Positions 57,236-64,000 of a DNA stretch of 64,000 nucleotides are shown piece after piece. This DNA comes from an uncultured Oscillospiraceae bacterium (GTDB lineage Bacteria; Bacillota; Clostridia; Oscillospirales; Oscillospiraceae), in assembly GCA_934631005.1 (NCBI GenBank), contig CAKTXA010000004.1, forward strand, positions 1 to 64,000, written 5' to 3'. How positions within the stretch are numbered: the stretch's first letter is position 1; every line of letters begins with the position of its first letter. A program made the position numbers and the translations under genes. The notes below the pieces were generated by a model. That model had not been told where the DNA came from. It searched no databases and saw only the letters and a list, made by a program, of their open reading frames with translations.

Positions 57236-58114
57236 ATGGAATTTCGGGATCGGGCGGAGGTCGTGGCGTATGGGAAGGCGCTGCGGGAGGATTATGAGCG
57301 GCGAAACAGGCCGGCGGCGGAGACAGTGATCGGCGAGCCGATGCAGATCGCGGTCGGCGATCAGATGGTCTACTGTCTGCACTATCCGTCAAAGCGCCGG
57401 AAAAACGGCCCCGTCTTTTTCAACATCCACGGCGGCGGGATGGTGTGGGCATATCCGGAGGAGGACGACTCCTTCTGCGCCAATGTGAACGAGACGCTGG
57501 ACATCGAGGTGTACAGCCTGGACTATCTGCGCGCGCCGGAGCATATGTACCCCGAGGCGGTGGAGCTTTTGTACCGGACGCTGGTGCAGCTTGCGCACGA
57601 CGCGGCGCGGTACAATTTTGATCCTGCGCAGATGGCGGTCGGCGGGCACTCGGCGGGCGGCAATTTTGCGGCGGCGCTGACGCTGATGGCAGCGGCGCAC
57701 GGCGATGTGCGCTTTGTCTGTCAGGTGCTGGACTACCCGGCGGTCGATATGCGCCCGTCGGCGTTTACGGAGGAGGCGTGCGCGCTGATGCCGTCGCTGC
57801 CGAAGGAACTGCTGGACTATTTTTCGCTGGCGTACATGCGGGAAAGCGATGCGGACGACCCGTACTGCAACCCCATCGTGGCCGCGCCGGAGCAGCTGCG
57901 GGGGCTGCCGCCCGCGGTCGTGATGACGTGCGAGCGCGACCCGCTCAAGTACATGGGACGGGCCTACACGCAGAAGCTCATCGAGGCGAACGTGCCGGTG
58001 CTGCACTATGAATACCCCGGCGTGGAGCACGCGTTTGACGTATTCGAGGGGCCGGAGATGAAAAAGGGGCAGGACTATCTGATCCGCGGCCTGAAATTCT
58101 TCATGGGACTATAA
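57236..58114 (+). CDS. alpha/beta hydrolase (HSL-type esterase)
   Basis: A 292-residue esterase of the hormone-sensitive-lipase-like branch: HGGGMVW forms the oxyanion hole, GGHSAGG holds the nucleophile Ser, catalytic Asp is near CERDPL and the His is in GVEHAFDVF. No signal peptide. AAAAGGAG precedes the ATG. It may cleave acyl esters of carbohydrate-linked or xenobiotic compounds. It stands alone, convergent with the sugar-catabolism operon. Confidence 0.9.
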   Translation: MEFRDRAEVVAYGKALREDYERRNRPAAETVIGEPMQIAVGDQMVYCLHYPSKRRKNGPVFFNIHGGGMVWAYPEEDDSFCANVNETLDIEVYSLDYLRAPEHMYPEAVELLYRTLVQLAHDAARYNFDPAQMAVGGHSAGGNFAAALTLMAAAHGDVRFVCQVLDYPAVDMRPSAFTEEACALMPSLPKELLDYFSLAYMRESDADDPYCNPIVAAPEQLRGLPPAVVMTCERDPLKYMGRAYTQKLIEANVPVLHYEYPGVEHAFDVFEGPEMKKGQDYLIRGLKFFMGL

Positions 58115-58153
58115 AAACTGCCCTTGCCCGGCCGGGCAAGGGCAGTTTTCATA

Positions 58154-59341
58154 TCAGCAGACGACGTTTTTGTTGTATTCCAGCAGTGCCGAGAGCGTCA
58201 TGCCGTCCTTCGGGATGAAGCGGCGCAGATAATCGGTGCTCCAGCCGAGCTTGTAAAGCCCCTGATAGCCGATGTCCTTCGTGCTCAGGTACAGCTCCTG
58301 AATGAGATAGATCTCCGCACAGCGCGGCGGCAGCGTAGGATCGGCGGGCTTTGCATAGCAGTCCGCGAGCGCGCGCAGGAGCCGGACGGGGTGGATGATG
58401 CCGGTCTCATTGCTCTGCGGAGAGAACGGCTCGTGCGAGGAGTGCTTGCCGTCGGTCTGCTGAAGGTGGATGACCGGCGACCACGCGCCGAGCTCGCGCA
58501 GCCATTCGTAGCAGTCGGCGTCCCGCGCGGTGGAGAAGAGATGACTGTTTTCCTCCGCGTCGCGCAGGATCTCCGCAACGGTCTGCGCCTGCAGTGTGCC
58601 GCGGCGCACATCCGCGCGGAACAGCGCCTGCGCGCGCAGGCTGCCGAGCCAGATGGGGATATAGCCGTCCTGCAGGCAGCGCGCAAAGGCGGCGCGGAGC
58701 GTCTCGCCGGTCGGCTTCTGATAATTGGGAGAGTGGTGGCCGACGTCCTCGGTCAGGTAGAGCGGCGTTTCGGCGGTGCGGTACATCGTCTGCATGAGCG
58801 CGCGCATCGCGTCGATGGTGAACGGCGGCTGGTGCGGCGTATACATCTGCTCCAGCGCGAGCGTGTCGACGCCGCGGCGCTTCGCGAGCTGCGCCACGCG
58901 CTGCATACACGCAAGGCTCTGCGCCATGGCGCCGTCGTAGCGCGCCTTATCGTACAGCACGTCCTCCGGCACGCCCTGCACGTAATACCCGACGGAGGCG
59001 CCGATGGCGGCGCTGATACGCAGGAACTCGTCGAACCAGGCGTCGGCGTAGTAGTTGGCGATGCGCGGATCGGGGTGCGTAAAGCCGGCGGTGTCGTAGG
59101 TGGAGTCGTTGGAGTACATCATCACGACCTCCACGCCGTCCCGCGCCTTCAGCTCGTTCACCTGCGCGATCCACTCGTCGTGGCACGCCCGCGGCGTCAG
59201 CAGCGGCTCGATCTCCAGATCGGCGACGCCCTCCACATAGCGCAGGCCCATCTCGCGGATCACCCGGCCCCATTCGGAAGGCGTGACCCAGCGCTTGATG
59301 GCAAAGCAGTTGTCAATGCCCAGATAGATTTTCGGATCCAT
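58154..59341 (-). CDS. TIM-barrel sugar isomerase/epimerase-like protein
   Basis: A 395-residue protein of the xylose-isomerase-like TIM-barrel superfamily. It starts MDPKIYLGIDNCFAIKRWV, and acidic metal-binding positions probably include Glu in LALEQMYTPHQ and Asp/His in YLTEDVGHHSPN. It is longer than most members by about 100 residues. It is the last gene of the four-gene minus operon with two amidohydrolases and a kinase, so it may isomerise the sugar acted on by the kinase. Substrate unknown. Confidence 0.75.
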   Translation of the reverse strand: MDPKIYLGIDNCFAIKRWVTPSEWGRVIREMGLRYVEGVADLEIEPLLTPRACHDEWIAQVNELKARDGVEVVMMYSNDSTYDTAGFTHPDPRIANYYADAWFDEFLRISAAIGASVGYYVQGVPEDVLYDKARYDGAMAQSLACMQRVAQLAKRRGVDTLALEQMYTPHQPPFTIDAMRALMQTMYRTAETPLYLTEDVGHHSPNYQKPTGETLRAAFARCLQDGYIPIWLGSLRAQALFRADVRRGTLQAQTVAEILRDAEENSHLFSTARDADCYEWLRELGAWSPVIHLQQTDGKHSSHEPFSPQSNETGIIHPVRLLRALADCYAKPADPTLPPRCAEIYLIQELYLSTKDIGYQGLYKLGWSTDYLRRFIPKDGMTLSALLEYNKNVVC

Positions 59342-59358
59342 ATATGTTCTCCTTTCCG

Positions 59359-60126
59359 TTAAAGCCGGAAGAGCGCCTTGGCATTGTTGTACAGAATGTT
59401 CTCCTTTTCCGGGATGCTGAGGGACGCGCCGGCCACCACGCCGAGCATCAGCTCCTGATCCATCATGGTGTAGTCGCTGCCGAACAGGATGCGCTCGGCA
59501 CCGATGGCGCGTGCTATAAACTCCAGAAAGCCGTTCGGCCAGATGTCTCCGGCGATGTCCACATAGACGTTGGGGTACTTCTGCCCCAGCGCCGCCGCCG
59601 CGCGGATGCCGCCGCAGCGGCCGCCGGAATGGGCGAGGATGAGCTTTACGCCGGGGTACTCGCGGACAAATTTCTCAAACCGGGCGGGGAAGGCATACGC
59701 CTGCTTCGGATTCGTGGGCGACAGATCCCAGGTGTGCGCCAGAATGGGCAGCTTGTGCGCGGCGGCGTATTCCCACACGGGCCGCCAGCGCTCGTCGTCC
59801 GCCGACGTCCACGCCCACGAGGGGTGGATCTTGATGCCGACGTAGGCCGGGTCGTCCACATAGCGGTCCATGGCGGCCAGCGACTGCGCCTGCTTTCCGG
59901 GGTGGTAGTAGTGATAGCTGCGGATGCGGCCGTTTGAGCGGCGATAGAGGTCGCTGCCGAGCTGCGCGCCGTAGGCAAAATCCAGATGGTCGAGGACATA
60001 GGTGTTCGTGCTGATGGCCTGCTCGATGGAGAGCTTGTCCATCTTTTTCAGCAGCGTCTCCAGCGAGTAATCCTGCACATACTGCCGCGCCATGGGGCCG
60101 ACATGGATATGAGTGTCGATGATCAT
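59359..60126 (-). CDS. amidohydrolase-2 family protein (PF04909-like), B
   Basis: A 255-residue TIM-barrel amidohydrolase: MIIDTHIHVG with the metal-binding HxH, VGIKIHPSW, ILAHTWDL, LILAHSGGRCGG and LFGSDYTM with the catalytic Asp. Proteins of this type are lactonases or decarboxylases. It overlaps the next upstream gene by 4 bp (ATGA), so the two are translated together. Confidence 0.85.
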   Translation of the reverse strand: MIIDTHIHVGPMARQYVQDYSLETLLKKMDKLSIEQAISTNTYVLDHLDFAYGAQLGSDLYRRSNGRIRSYHYYHPGKQAQSLAAMDRYVDDPAYVGIKIHPSWAWTSADDERWRPVWEYAAAHKLPILAHTWDLSPTNPKQAYAFPARFEKFVREYPGVKLILAHSGGRCGGIRAAAALGQKYPNVYVDIAGDIWPNGFLEFIARAIGAERILFGSDYTMMDQELMLGVVAGASLSIPEKENILYNNAKALFRL

Positions 60127-60929
60127 TTTGCATCCTCCTTTCCAAGGCCGAACAGGACCGCAGCGTTCCCGAACAGGATCGCGTCGCGCGCGGCGGGCGG
60201 GATGTCGGCGTTCAGCACGCGGTACGAGGCAAAATCCGGGTTCGCCGCGGGCATATAGGAGCCGTAGAGCACGTGCATTTTGCCGGTCAGCGCCCAGATC
60301 GTCTCCAGCTCGCGCGGCAGGACGAGGTTGTGGCTCTCCATGTACAGATTATCGTGCGCGCGCAGCAGCGCGAGATACTGCCGCGCATAATAGAGGAACT
60401 TGACCGTATGCGCCCGCAGGATGACCGGCAGCTGCGGATAGCGGGCGCACAGGGCGTCCACGGTGTCCCAGCCGACCTGATCGTGCCACAGCATCAGCGG
60501 GATGCGCTCGCGCTGCAGAATGTCGAGCAGCTCGCCCACGGCAAACGGCTGCATGGAGTGCTCAAACGTGCGGGGGAACATGGCGGCCGCGCGGAAGCCC
60601 GCCGCCTGCCGGTCACGGATGTAGCGCTCCGCGCCGAGGAAGCTGACGTCCGGCGTGAGCACCATGCAGCCGTACCAGTTCTTCCGGCCCGCGAGCCACT
60701 TTTCCAGCCGGGCGTTTCCGGTGTAATTGTCCAATACGGCGGCCTGCCGGTCGGTCACGATGCCGCCGCCGATGCCGTGCGCTTCGCAGTCCGCCAGCAT
60801 GGCGTCCAGACTGTCATACGGCACGAAGCCCTCCTCACAGAGCGGGTCGTACCACACGTTGCAGTCAAAGATCGGCTGTTCGGCCAGCGCGGCGCGATAG
60901 CGCGCCTGCTGTTCTGCAATGGAAAACAT
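60123..60929 (-). CDS. amidohydrolase-2 family protein, A (variant metal site)
   Basis: A 268-residue protein aligned with the previous one: IFDCNVWYDP replaces the DTHIHVG metal site, and the later histidines (LMLWHDQVGWD; VILRAHTVKF) and YGSYMP in place of FGSDYT suggest loss of some metal ligands. It is probably a paralogue that is catalytically altered or a structural partner for copy B. The ATG is followed in the operon by copy B. Confidence 0.72.
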   Translation of the reverse strand: MFSIAEQQARYRAALAEQPIFDCNVWYDPLCEEGFVPYDSLDAMLADCEAHGIGGGIVTDRQAAVLDNYTGNARLEKWLAGRKNWYGCMVLTPDVSFLGAERYIRDRQAAGFRAAAMFPRTFEHSMQPFAVGELLDILQRERIPLMLWHDQVGWDTVDALCARYPQLPVILRAHTVKFLYYARQYLALLRAHDNLYMESHNLVLPRELETIWALTGKMHVLYGSYMPAANPDFASYRVLNADIPPAARDAILFGNAAVLFGLGKEDAK

Positions 60930-60975
60930 GGATCATCCCTCTTTCTTGCTGATATTTTAGATACTTTGGAATGTG

Positions 60976-62382
60976 TCAGAACTCAATCATTGGGAAGCTG
61001 CGGCGGCCGACCTCCAGCGCCTGCGCAGGGGAGCTGAGCGCGCCGCAGGCGAGCATCTGCCACAGCAGATTCCCCACGGCGGCCGCCTCGGTGCAGCCGG
61101 TGCGCACGCGCTTGCCGCTTTGCGCGGCGATGCGCCGGTTGACAGCCGCGGCCTGCGAGCCGCCGCCCACGATGTAGACCGTGTCGAAGGTGCGCCCGAG
61201 CGCCTGCTCGACCGTTTGCAGATCGCGCACGGTCAGGCGGGCCAGAGAGTTGGCAAAGACCTCGTAGATCTCCTGCGGCGAGTCGGGCGCGGCGAAGCCC
61301 GCCCGCTTTGTTGCCCGCCGCACCGCGTCCACAAAGCCGGGCGCGGTGTCGGGGATGTCGGAAAAGGAAAAATAGGCGTCTGTCTGGTACCGCAGTGCAT
61401 AGTCTGTCAGCTCCGGATAGGTGACGTGCAGGCCCTGCCGCGCCCATTCGCGCATACACTGCTGGATGACGAACATCCCGGCGCTGCCGAGCAGCAGCGA
61501 GGTGCGCCCGTCTGCGAGCGGGGAGCAGCACAGCCCCGCGTCAAACACCGCCTGCGCGGGCGGAAGCGCGTGGAGCACTGCGCCGTACATCGACCACGTC
61601 CCGCTGCTGACAAAGAGGAACTCGCCCGGGTCGGCGATCGCGGCGACGGCGCTGCTCGTGTCGTGCGCGTGGATGCAGGCGACGGGCACGGCGTCATAGC
61701 CGGTGGCGTCGCGCACGGCCTCGTTCGTATGGCCGATGATCTCACCCTGCGCGAACTGTCGCGGGGCCAGACGCGCCATGCCGAGCTGCCGCAGCGTCTC
61801 GCCGCTCATCGCGCCGCTGCGCACATCGGCCAGCTCCCCGATGGCGGGGAGCGTGCTGTCATAGCCGCGGACGCCCGTCAGCAGATACACGAGCAGATAC
61901 GGGATGAACAGGAACGTATCCGCCGCCTGCACGAGCTCGGGCCGGTGCGTGCGATAGAAATTCAGCTGCCGCAGCGTAGAGATCGCGGTTTTCCGCTGCC
62001 CGCAGCGCCGGTAGAACGAGAACGCGCTGCCGCACAGGGCGTCGGCCTCGTCCGCGTGCGCGGCAAACAGCGGGTCGCGGTAGCAGCGCGGCAGGGCGAG
62101 CACATCGCCGTGAGGCCCTACGAAGGCGGAGTCCTGCGACCAGGTGTCGATGGCGATGCAGCGCAGGCGCATCGCGCGCTGCCGGCACACCTGCAGCGCG
62201 CGCAGCATCTCGCGGTACAGGCGCATATAGTCCCAGTAATAGCCGTCACCCACGCGCGTGAAGCCGTTTTCAAAGCGGTACAGCTCCTCCGTGCGCAGCC
62301 GTCCGCCCTCATCAAGCCAGCCCGCAATGGCGCGGCCGCTGCTTGCGCCGATGTCAAAGGCAAGGTAATAGTCCGGATCCAT
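60976..62382 (-). CDS. FGGY-family carbohydrate kinase, rhamnulokinase-like
   Basis: A 468-residue kinase of the FGGY family. The N-terminal phosphate motif FDIGASSGRAIAG, CIAIDTWSQDSAFV and VSSGTWSMYG are typical of rhamnulokinase, and the C-terminal IVGGGSQAAAVNRRIA carries the adenosine-binding loop. The catalytic Asp is probably in IHAHDTSSAV. It is the first gene of the minus-strand operon, driven by a promoter at 62461-62489. Its context (isomerase and two amidohydrolases) differs from standard rhamnose loci, so the substrate is uncertain. Confidence 0.87.
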   Translation of the reverse strand: MDPDYYLAFDIGASSGRAIAGWLDEGGRLRTEELYRFENGFTRVGDGYYWDYMRLYREMLRALQVCRQRAMRLRCIAIDTWSQDSAFVGPHGDVLALPRCYRDPLFAAHADEADALCGSAFSFYRRCGQRKTAISTLRQLNFYRTHRPELVQAADTFLFIPYLLVYLLTGVRGYDSTLPAIGELADVRSGAMSGETLRQLGMARLAPRQFAQGEIIGHTNEAVRDATGYDAVPVACIHAHDTSSAVAAIADPGEFLFVSSGTWSMYGAVLHALPPAQAVFDAGLCCSPLADGRTSLLLGSAGMFVIQQCMREWARQGLHVTYPELTDYALRYQTDAYFSFSDIPDTAPGFVDAVRRATKRAGFAAPDSPQEIYEVFANSLARLTVRDLQTVEQALGRTFDTVYIVGGGSQAAAVNRRIAAQSGKRVRTGCTEAAAVGNLLWQMLACGALSSPAQALEVGRRSFPMIEF

Positions 62383-62460
62383 GTTTACATGCCCCTTCGT
62401 TTGGATTTCATAATGAATGGATTATAAATGTGTTAATATCTTATTAGAAGTCGTGCCTGT

Positions 62461-62530
62461 ATCATATCTGATGGAATTGAAGTTGTCAATATGCTTTGAA
62501 AATATAAATGAATTTATTTCGTTTATATTT
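62461..62530. promoter_or_regulatory. promoter of the kinase operon and candidate DeoR operator
   Basis: On the minus strand TTGACA (62484-62489), a 17-bp spacer and TATGAT (62461-62466) form the operon promoter. Immediately outside, AAATATAAA (62500-62508) and TTTATATTT (62522-62530) form a 31-bp interrupted palindrome, a likely operator for the divergently encoded DeoR regulator. Confidence 0.65.
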
Positions 62531-62631
62531 ATAATGAGTTACTAATTAGGAGTTGACAAAAGATGAAAAAAGTGCGAAAATAGATACGGGATAAATTGCC
62601 AGTCTATCAGTATTTGAGGGAAACAGCGCCT

Positions 62632-63390
62632 ATGGACATCAATCAGAGACGGGAACAGATCAAACAGATCATTCAGGAAAAGGGCGAGGTGCAGGTCAGC
62701 GACCTGCAGGCACAGTTTGCGGTCTCGGCCGTGACGCTCCGCAATGACCTGATCTTTCTGGAGCGCAAGGGCGTCTGCCGCCGCCTGTTCGGCAAGGTCG
62801 TCAGCAGTGAGGACTCCGGCGGCATCTCGGTGGATTACAACAATCAGAAAAACCGGGAGAAGAAGGAACGCATCGGGCGCTACGCCGCCACGCTCATCGA
62901 AGAGGGCGAGTCGGTCCTGTTCTATTCCGGCACCACAACGCAGCAGATCGCCCGGTTTATCGACCCTGAGATCTCCTTTATCGCCGTGACGAACTCGCTC
63001 ACGATCGCGTTTGAGCTGCGCACGCTGCCCAAGGCGTCCATCGTGATCCTCGGGGGCCTGATGAAGCACGACCTGTGCGCCACGTTCGGCGTGCAGACGA
63101 TCCAGCAGGTCAAGGAGTTCAATCTCGACAAGCTCTTCATCTCCGTGGACGGCATCGACGCCCAGATGGGCATTACCAACACCTCCCCGTTTGAAAGCGA
63201 GATCAACCGCGTCATCCTCGACTGCGCCAAGAAGATCATCGTTGTGGCCGACAGCACGAAGGTCGGCAAGGTCAGCTTTATCCAGATGGGCAAGATCGAG
63301 CAGATCGACGCCCTCATCACCGACGGCGACGCCGATCCCGAAGCCGTCCAGAAGCTGATCGACGCGGGTGTGAGCGTAAAAGTTGTGTAA
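62632..63390 (+). CDS. DeoR/GlpR-family transcription regulator
   Basis: A 252-residue regulator: N-terminal winged-helix (REQIKQIIQEKGEVQVSDL then SAVTLRNDLIFLERKGV) and a C-terminal sugar-phosphate-sensing domain (YSGTTTQQIARF, LILGG-like VILGGLMKH, VDGIDAQMG, DSTKVGKVSF). The ATG at 62632 follows GAGGGA; an ATG 12 codons upstream has no site. It is divergent from the kinase operon and upstream of a sugar-binding-protein gene and probably represses both until the phosphorylated sugar appears. Confidence 0.88.
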   Translation: MDINQRREQIKQIIQEKGEVQVSDLQAQFAVSAVTLRNDLIFLERKGVCRRLFGKVVSSEDSGGISVDYNNQKNREKKERIGRYAATLIEEGESVLFYSGTTTQQIARFIDPEISFIAVTNSLTIAFELRTLPKASIVILGGLMKHDLCATFGVQTIQQVKEFNLDKLFISVDGIDAQMGITNTSPFESEINRVILDCAKKIIVVADSTKVGKVSFIQMGKIEQIDALITDGDADPEAVQKLIDAGVSVKVV

Positions 63391-63420
63391 GCGCTGCTTG
63401 CCGCACCATTTATAAAAAAC

Positions 63421-63534
63421 CATGCCGCCGGGCTTTCATCCGGCGGCATTTTTTGCGCCTGCGGGCGCAAAACTCTGCGAGGCTTTTGAAAAAATGTGTG
63501 CCGCCGGGCGTCAGCCCGGCGGCATTTTTGCGCC
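63421..63534 (+). terminator. two terminators in series after the DeoR gene
   Basis: ATGCCGCCGG/CCGGCGGCAT with T6 (63421-63455) and GTGCCGCCGGGC/GCCCGGCGGCAT with TTTTT (63498-63534) are near copies of each other, duplicating the GCCGCCGG stem. Confidence 0.85.
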
Positions 63535-63615
63535 TTTTCTGGGAAATTTGTCAAAGTGTATAAATTGGATATTAAAATTTTGTTATTTTGATGATGATAA
63601 AAATTGAAAAACATA

Positions 63616-63644
63616 TTTACAATACGTTAAAAGTAGGTTATAGT
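63616..63644 (+). promoter_or_regulatory. promoter of the sugar-binding lipoprotein gene
   Basis: TTTACA (63616-63621), a 17-bp spacer and TATAGT (63639-63644) lie 55 bp before the ATG, with AT-rich DNA upstream. Confidence 0.6.
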
Positions 63645-63699
63645 TTAAGTCGAAAGGAAACGGAGTTCTCTTTCAATACTAAAAACGGAGGCACGAATA

Positions 63700-64000
63700 A
63701 TGAAAAAGATCATCGCAATGATGCTTGCACTGGTTCTTGTCCTTTCTCTCGCGGCCTGTGCAAAGCAAACCGCAACCGAGCCCAAGACCGATGCGCCCGC
63801 GCAGACGGCTGCCGAGCAGCCCGCCGATACGAGCGCCGACACCGCCGACACCGCCGAGCCCGCTGCCGACAAGCAGTACAAGTTCGGCCTGATGCTGTAC
63901 TCCAGCTCCGACGAAGCGACGACCACCATTATGAACGGCGTCAAGAAGGCCGCCGAGGCAGCGGGCGTGGAGCTCGTGATCGGCGAAAACGGCGGCGACG
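63700..64000 (+). CDS. ABC sugar transporter substrate-binding lipoprotein (5' part)
   Basis: The window ends inside this gene after about 100 residues. The lipoprotein signal (lipobox LAAC, Cys near residue 20) is followed by an Ala/Thr/Asp-rich linker and the start of a periplasmic-binding-like domain (KQYKFGLMLYSSSDEATTTIMNG then VKKAAEAAGVELVIGENGG), typical of ribose/xylose-type sugar-binding proteins. ACGGAGG precedes the ATG. Position after the DeoR regulator suggests import of the sugar handled by the divergent operon. Confidence 0.85.
   Translation, partial: MKKIIAMMLALVLVLSLAACAKQTATEPKTDAPAQTAAEQPADTSADTADTAEPAADKQYKFGLMLYSSSDEATTTIMNGVKKAAEAAGVELVIGENGGD

Overview
The window looks like a GC-rich gut Clostridia chromosome, probably Oscillospiraceae/Ruminococcaceae. 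The reasons are Gram-positive Shine-Dalgarno sites, a tmRNA with a VALAA-type tag, SmpB, a LytTR two-component pair, SLH-anchored exoproteins, YdcZ transporters and many copies of a GC-rich palindromic intergenic repeat. I made no database search, so genus is an inference.

Region 1-5.7 kb is a lower-GC accessory island abutting the 3' end of ssrA. It holds a roughly 430-nt region with at least nine stems directly upstream of an atypical tyrosine recombinase, an 18-bp hairpin behind that gene, several very small genes, a bidirectional promoter built on a 23-bp palindrome that recurs 0.8 kb away, and several short promoter-to-terminator units that look like small RNAs.

Region 5.7-15.2 kb is core: ssrA, a cyclophilin and smpB on the minus strand, then dinB (with a possible LexA box), mutY and a secreted ComEC-like metallo-beta-lactamase, a SGNH hydrolase, a YdcZ transporter pair, a small lipoprotein, a ferredoxin and a redox-type C_GCAxxG_C_C protein. 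Region 15.2-31.4 kb is a cell-surface block: an AgrC-like kinase with a LytTR regulator, tandem 22-bp-spaced repeats facing a small membrane protein, a clostripain-like lipoprotein, a small lipoprotein, a 3200-residue SLH/InlB-repeat adhesin and an SLH-anchored subtilase.

Region 31.4-42.2 kb contains a TetM-like GTPase fused to a YacP/Rae1-like NYN nuclease domain, then a purine-salvage-type group: a YgfK-like iron-sulfur flavoprotein, SsnA-like and 8-oxoguanine/guanine-deaminase-like amidohydrolases. A GNAT gene lies between them.

Region 42.3-56.8 kb is a 14.4-kb integrated element in tRNA-Arg(ACG), bounded by 45-bp direct repeats and carrying matching arm-type repeats at both ends. It encodes an integrase with an internal helix-turn-helix, a small excision/replication set, a sigma-like factor, a small-terminase-like protein and a tape-measure protein, but no large terminase, portal or capsid. 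A divergent regulatory switch, DinD and a PBECR4-type toxin-like protein follow. It resembles a phage satellite or a strongly reduced prophage. A third 19-bp copy of the tRNA 3' end at 57.03 kb suggests an older insertion.

Region 57.2-64 kb contains an alpha/beta hydrolase and a carbohydrate-catabolism cluster: FGGY kinase, two amidohydrolases and a TIM-barrel isomerase on the minus strand, with a divergent DeoR regulator and the start of a sugar-binding lipoprotein gene. The target sugar is not identifiable from sequence alone.
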